Below, one piece after another: positions 20,232 to 24,722 of a stretch of DNA of 24,722 bases. Under the pieces are notes generated by a model. That model saw only the letters and a list, made by a program, of their open reading frames with translations, was not told where the DNA came from and made no database searches. A program made the position numbers and the translations under genes. The stretch comes from Vitrella brassicaformis (lineage: Eukaryota; Sar; Vitrellaceae): NCBI GenBank assembly GCA_001179505.1, contig CDMY01000336.1, positions 242,373-267,094 on the forward strand, written 5' to 3'. The stretch's first letter is position 1, and each line of letters starts with the position of its first letter.

Positions 20232-23200
20232 ATGCTCGAGGACACTGACATCCTGGCCTTCCTTAAGTGAGATCCACATGTGTGTGTGAGTCTGTGTCTG
20301 TGGTCGAATGATCATTCGTCTGTGTGCCTCTCTTGTCTGTCCCCCTGATCAAATAATCAGGAGCAGCCCGGCTCAGTGTGCGTTGAAGCAGGAGACGTCC
20401 TTCTGGCTGTCGGTCATGGGCGGCAAGGACAACGCCTTCCACCTCCTCAACCTCTCACGCCTACCCACCCCCTCCCCCCTCCCCTCTCCCCTCCCATGCG
20501 ACGAAGACCAAAGCCCCTGGGGCAGCGGCACCACACGCACGCGAGACCCTTCCACCATCACATCGCCCTACCCCTCTGTGGACGGCCCACGACTGCTCAG
20601 CTGCCTGCATGCCCTGGTGCACGACCGCATTCGCAAGCTGGTCTACCATCAGCTGTCGGCGGCCATCAAGCGCTCCCCGCTCTTTCTGCACGACATGCTC
20701 GCCCACATCCACCAGGCTGACGCGGTCGAGGCTGACGGCCCCCACCACCAGACGGATCAGCCGCAGGAGGGTGGGTCATCGCCCCCTGCCCAATCACGAG
20801 AGGGGTACGCCACGGAGAGCGAGGGAGAGGATGATGAGGGCGAAGGAGAGGGAGAGGGGGAGGGAGTGGAGGTGCGCCGGTGGTCTGTGTTCGTGACCCC
20901 GACCTCAGTGGCCAAGTCGCCGTCGTCATCGTCAGGGTCCCCCGCCAACTCGCTCAAGCGCAACGAGTCGTCCTCTTCGTCAACAGGTGGCAGCCGCGGC
21001 ACCGAGCGCCACATCAGCAGTGGCTCAGGCAGCCACAGCAGCATCGATGAAGGCGAGGTAGACGTCGCCGTCGACCACCACCAGCAGCACCAGCAGACGA
21101 GGCGCACGAGCATCCCGGTGTGCGCTGAGCGGCGCTTTAGCATTGGGGAGGGTGCCGAGGGGTCAGTGGTAGCCATCCATGGCCGGTATGTGGCGGTGCG
21201 GCGAGATCGGCGTGATGTGTTGGAGGTGCTGGAGGTGGGCGGGGCCGACGGGGGGCGGGTGGTAGCGAGCTTCGAGTTCCACGCCGATCGGTACCGTCTG
21301 GACCAAAAGGAGATCATCAATGAGCCCGACAGACGGTGAGCGTGGAGCAAAGAAACCATCCATCTCACGTGATGTTTCGACATCTCTTTTTACCTGCCTG
21401 CCGGCCTGTGTGTGTGTGTGCAGGGGTTTGATTAAGAAGTGGTTGTTTCCGTCGCGTCGTTCGTTGTTGGTTGTGACCAAGTTCTTTGGTGTGTATGTGT
21501 ATGACATCTCCACGGGCCGCGAGCTGTGCGTCAAAGACGACGAACGGCTGCAGAGCGCGCCGCCTGCCAGAGGGTAGGCAATTGAGCGCACCGCGTGCCT
21601 TTCTTTCGATGTGTGAGCTTTCATGTGTGTGTGTACGTGTGTGTGATGGTCAGTTCGTATGAGATGGAGGGCAACAGTGTGTGGGGCGACGCGTTGCGCC
21701 GCGTGGAGCTCACTGCGTGTGATATCGCCTGCACTAACTTCGTCACAGCGGGTAAGCGCGTGGGGCAATCCTCAGACATCGATCGAGAGAAGTGTGTCGA
21801 GTGTTCGTGGATGGATTGATGTTTGTTCAGGTGCTGACGGCACTCTGCGTTTCCAGAAGTTTTCGGACGACCACCACCACCTCACTCACCTTTGCTCAGG
21901 TACACACACTCACTGAGACAAACACATCCACATATATCGACCAGTCGTCGCCCCTTCCTTCTCTCTGTATCTGTGTGTCGCATGTCTGTCTCTCTCATTA
22001 CAGTTGATTTGGGTGTGCAGCCGCTGTGTGACGACTACACCTGGAGCCTCGTGGGCCACACAGTGGTCCCGGACCTGTCCATCTCATCCGCCGGACGACT
22101 CGTGTGCGTACTCATACACCAACTCTACAAAGAGGTAAGAACACAGCAGGGACCACCAAACACGACAAAACTCGGATTGGCTCGCTTCGCTTAGGTGCGC
22201 ATCTACCACTGGGGTAGCTTCAAGGAGGTGCGTCGACTGCGGCTCGACTGCGAGGCGTCCCTGGCTCGTATGGACCCGTCGGGCCGCCTGCTGCTCGTCA
22301 CGGACGCCCTGTCGCAGCCCCTACCCGCCACCAAAGTCCTCGCCATCAAGTCGGGAAGGATAATGGCAGAAGTCAACTATAGGTAGGTATCTGACCGTGA
22401 CCACACCACACCGCTGCAACCATGCCATGTCTGTGTGTCTGCTCTGCGTGTGTTTGGATTTCCATCTCATCCAGGCTGTTTTCTCCGTGTTTCTCCCCGT
22501 GTGGTCGGTTCCTCATCGCCGGCTGCCCCACGAGCGACCGAGGCACGCCACTACTCGTGGCTAAAGACCCCCCGTAGGCCGCATGGCATGACAGAGAGTC
22601 GTGTCTATGTCCGTCTGTCTGTCTGTCTGTCTGTGTCGTGTGCTGGCCTGTGTGCCGTCCGTCCCGCCAGGTCATGGCGGCTGTCGAAGGGTGCCAAGAA
22701 GGCCCCGCCCGCCAGACCAAAGGACTTCAGACACACCAAAGTCACACTATACGCCCTGCCATCCCTACAAGTGAGAGGACAAAAGGATCTCGAGAGACAG
22801 GGAAGGCCAATGGCATGGCATGGCGGCATCCATCTGTGGTTCTTGTTTGCCGACCGACGTGTCTGTCAGTTTCTGGGCACATTGTCTGAGTATGACGGCT
22901 CATACGGCCTCAAAAGCAGTTGCCGCCTTGGATCAGGCGACCTGTGTCTCCTCAGCCGCACAGCAGACGCCACACTCATCGTCGCGGCAGGCAGACAGCC
23001 GTCACATCCTCCCCCATGCCCAGCATCCATCCCACCTTCCCCACCGCAGAATGATGCATCAGAATCGCCTGGAGGAGAAGAGCCGGCAGCGGACAACAGT
23101 GGCGACAAGGACGACGAGCAGCAGCAGCAGCAGCGGCAGCAGCAGCAGGAGGCGTCTGCTTCCGCTGATCTGGACTCTCCTGTGCTGGGTCGCCGCGACA

Positions 23201-23940
23201 GCGTGACCTCCCAGGCATCGTCCTCGGCCACCACTGTGGCGCCGAGTGCCGTGGTGACGTACATCTACGCGCTGGACCACGAGGAGCTCGTCAAGGCCAC
23301 CGATCCAGAGATGATGTGCCTGAGCGTCTTTGCCCGTCGGCGGGAGAGTGCCGAGGATGCGACGGGCGACATCCCCAGTGCGGCGTCATCGCCGATGCGG
23401 CCCTCATCTCCGGCGCTCGACGTGGCGACTCCGCCCGTGCCGCTCCTCGACTCGCTCGGCGTGAGCATCACTCTGTCCCCCCAGCTGAGCCAAGCCGTCT
23501 CCCATACGGCCAGCCAGGCATCTGCATCGTCCTCAGGGCGGCGAGCCAGACAGAGGCGACGGTCGTCCCAGGCCGACACGGCAGAGCTGGAGCTGATGGG
23601 TGATCTGCTCGCGGTGGACGACAGCCCCGCGTCGGCCCCATCGCGCAAGGGCGGCAAGGCCAAGCGCGTCAAGAGCCGCAGCGGGCAGTCCAATCCCTCC
23701 AGCCCCAGCAGCCCCAACATCACGCCAATGGACCACAACACATCCATCCTCTCTCCCCTGTCCCCGGCCAGCCCGGCCACTGCCGCGCTCGAGGTGATTG
23801 GTGAGCACGAGCCGCCCGACCTGGACCTCGGCAGCTCGTACGCCATGGTGGGGATTGGGGACCAAGACAGCGACAGCTCGTCCAAGAACGGCAAGAGGAG
23901 CAAGAAGAAGGGAGCCAGGGAGGCGAGGAAGAACAAGTGA
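20232..23940 (+). CDS. Unrecognised protein with beta-propeller-like repeats
   Basis: Exons: 20232-20266, 20361-21335, 21424-21573, 21654-21751, 21831-21899, 22004-22134, 22195-22382, 22475-22573, 22671-22770 and 22870-23940. They are in phase and give 971 residues. The small first exon (MLEDTDILAFL) joins in frame across a GTGAGA donor. An N-terminal helical patch (LLSCLHALVHDRIRKLVYHQL) is followed by an acidic E/G run near 165-180 and Ser-rich sequence. From about 270 to 640, beta-strand-rich repeats resemble WD40/propeller blades: SLLVVTKFFGVYVYDISTGR, FVTAGADGTLRFQKF, ASLARMDPSGRLLLVTD, FSPCGRFLIAGCP. The C-terminal third has a Q-rich run, Ser/Pro-rich sequence and a basic Lys/Arg end. 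There are no signal or membrane segments. A scaffold role is a guess. The intron at 22771-22869 is 99 nt with no in-frame stop, so a form with 33 extra residues is possible. Confidence 0.8.
22601..22636. repeat. TCTG microsatellite in an intron
   Basis: A TCTG run lies inside the intron between exons 8 and 9 of the propeller-like gene. It is typical of the intronic repeats in this window and carries no coding signal. Confidence 0.8.
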
Positions 23941-24722
23941 AAATGGGATGGATGGCTCTCCCTTTTTCTGCTCTCGCCAACGCGCCATTTTGTTGCTTGC
24001 TCGGGCGACGTTGTGCGGCGGGCGGGAGGGAGGGGTTGCAGAGTGTTTGGTCTCTATCGCTGTGTGGTGTTATGTGGCTGCTGCGTGGTCGTTCTCGCTG
24101 GTATTGGGCTCCTCTGTCTGCTCTGCACCTGTGGTTGGCTTAAGACGGGAGGGTCGGAGGGTCGTTGTCCTGTCCATGCATGGCATCGAATGGACCTGAC
24201 GGGACAGTGGGCAGCGAGCGATGGATGGACACAGACAGACACACACACACACACAGACAGACAGACAGACATACATATGTTTCGACCGACAAGACAACGG
24301 TTCACTCGGCAACGGATTTGATTTGATTGACTGATAGATCATGGCAGTTGATGGATGTTGATTGAACAAAAGATGGCTTCACTCACTCGGCAAACACACG
24401 CAAAGAAGGTCTCTTCGGTCACCACACATGGGTGTCCACGCACCACAGCCATCGATCGCACCAGCTTAACCACAGAATCCAGCAGCGAAAAAATTGACAG
24501 ACACGCTTCATTGATCCATCACAAATGGGAGGAGAAAAGAGGCAGTCAGTCAACAAACAAGCGAAAGACGGACTCCCATCAGTCAGTGAGTAAACCAGAC
24601 GCAGGCAGGCTGTGGCGGTGCGCCCAGTCAGCGCACCACTCGTCCGTCCACCACTCATCCTCCCTCCATTATACACATGGCACCACCACCCCTACGCCCA
24701 CCCCACCACCCCCTCCCTCCCT
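23941..24722. other. Sequence downstream of the propeller gene; no gene supported
   Basis: It begins with a probable 3' UTR. A CAGA/CA microsatellite lies near 24230-24270 and short CAGT and CTCC repeats come near the end. Minus-strand frames reach about 85-100 codons but are low-complexity and have no recognisable motif. The next gene probably lies outside the window. Confidence 0.5.
24229..24272. repeat. CAGA / CA microsatellite
   Basis: ACAGAC and CA units alternate in a run of about 40 bases within the 3' flank of the last gene. Confidence 0.75.

Noticed and set aside
19960-20289. 109-codon plus-strand ORF as a separate gene
   Set aside because: It has no motif and overlaps, in another frame, the exon (20232-20266) that splices in phase to the propeller gene.
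24419-24676. 85-codon minus-strand ORF near the window end
   Set aside because: It is Cys/Trp/Ser-rich from repeat sequence, without motif or splice partner. It cannot be supported as a gene.
1-24722. CRISPR arrays, bacterial insertion sequences, operons
   Set aside because: No spaced direct repeats, transposase frames or ribosome-binding sites. The window is intron-bearing nuclear DNA.

Overview
This window is nuclear DNA from a eukaryote. It carries no operons and no ribosome-binding sites. Five of the six genes are split by short GT-AG introns of roughly 60-115 bases. The introns and intergenic gaps are full of TG, TCTG, CAG, TCCC and GATG simple repeats, and the coding DNA is GC-rich. 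Two proteins carry N-termini that look like presequences for a complex (secondary) plastid: a signal peptide or hydrophobic segment followed by a Ser/Arg/Pro-rich stretch, one with an S-S-A-F motif. My best guess is a photosynthetic alveolate related to apicomplexans (chromerid, Vitrella-like). That rests on gene style, not on any database match.

Layout: six genes on strictly alternating strands (-, +, -, +, -, +), forming three divergent pairs with short shared upstream regions. (1) 204-2633, minus, 8 exons: a predicted seven-transmembrane protein with a very long, disordered loop between TM5 and TM6. (2) 2957-10878, plus, 21 exons and about 2031 residues: a low-complexity Q/P-rich and RD-rich scaffold with a sequence strongly reminiscent of the eIF4E-binding motif of 4E-T (eIF4E transporter). 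All 20 introns are phase-consistent and the spliced length is an exact multiple of three. (3) 13852-15681, minus, apparently intronless: an ankyrin-repeat protein. (4) 15904-17475, plus, 6 exons: a probable plastid protein joining a PDZ-like domain to a 2Fe-2S ferredoxin domain of the PNSB3/NDF4 kind. (5) 18010-19772, minus, 5 exons: a YacP/Rae1-type NYN (PIN-like) ribonuclease with a probable plastid leader. (6) 20232-23940, plus, 10 exons: an unrecognised protein with beta-propeller-like repeats, an acidic N-terminal half and a basic C-terminus.

The genes do not form an obvious pathway. Two loose themes are RNA/translation control (genes 2 and 5) and plastid function (genes 4 and 5). The convergent gap at 10879-13851 is repeat-rich and gene-poor, but holds a diverged copy of the last codons of the ankyrin gene and an 11-bp inverted repeat. 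Functional calls rest on motifs read by eye. No alignment, HMM search or transcript data were available.
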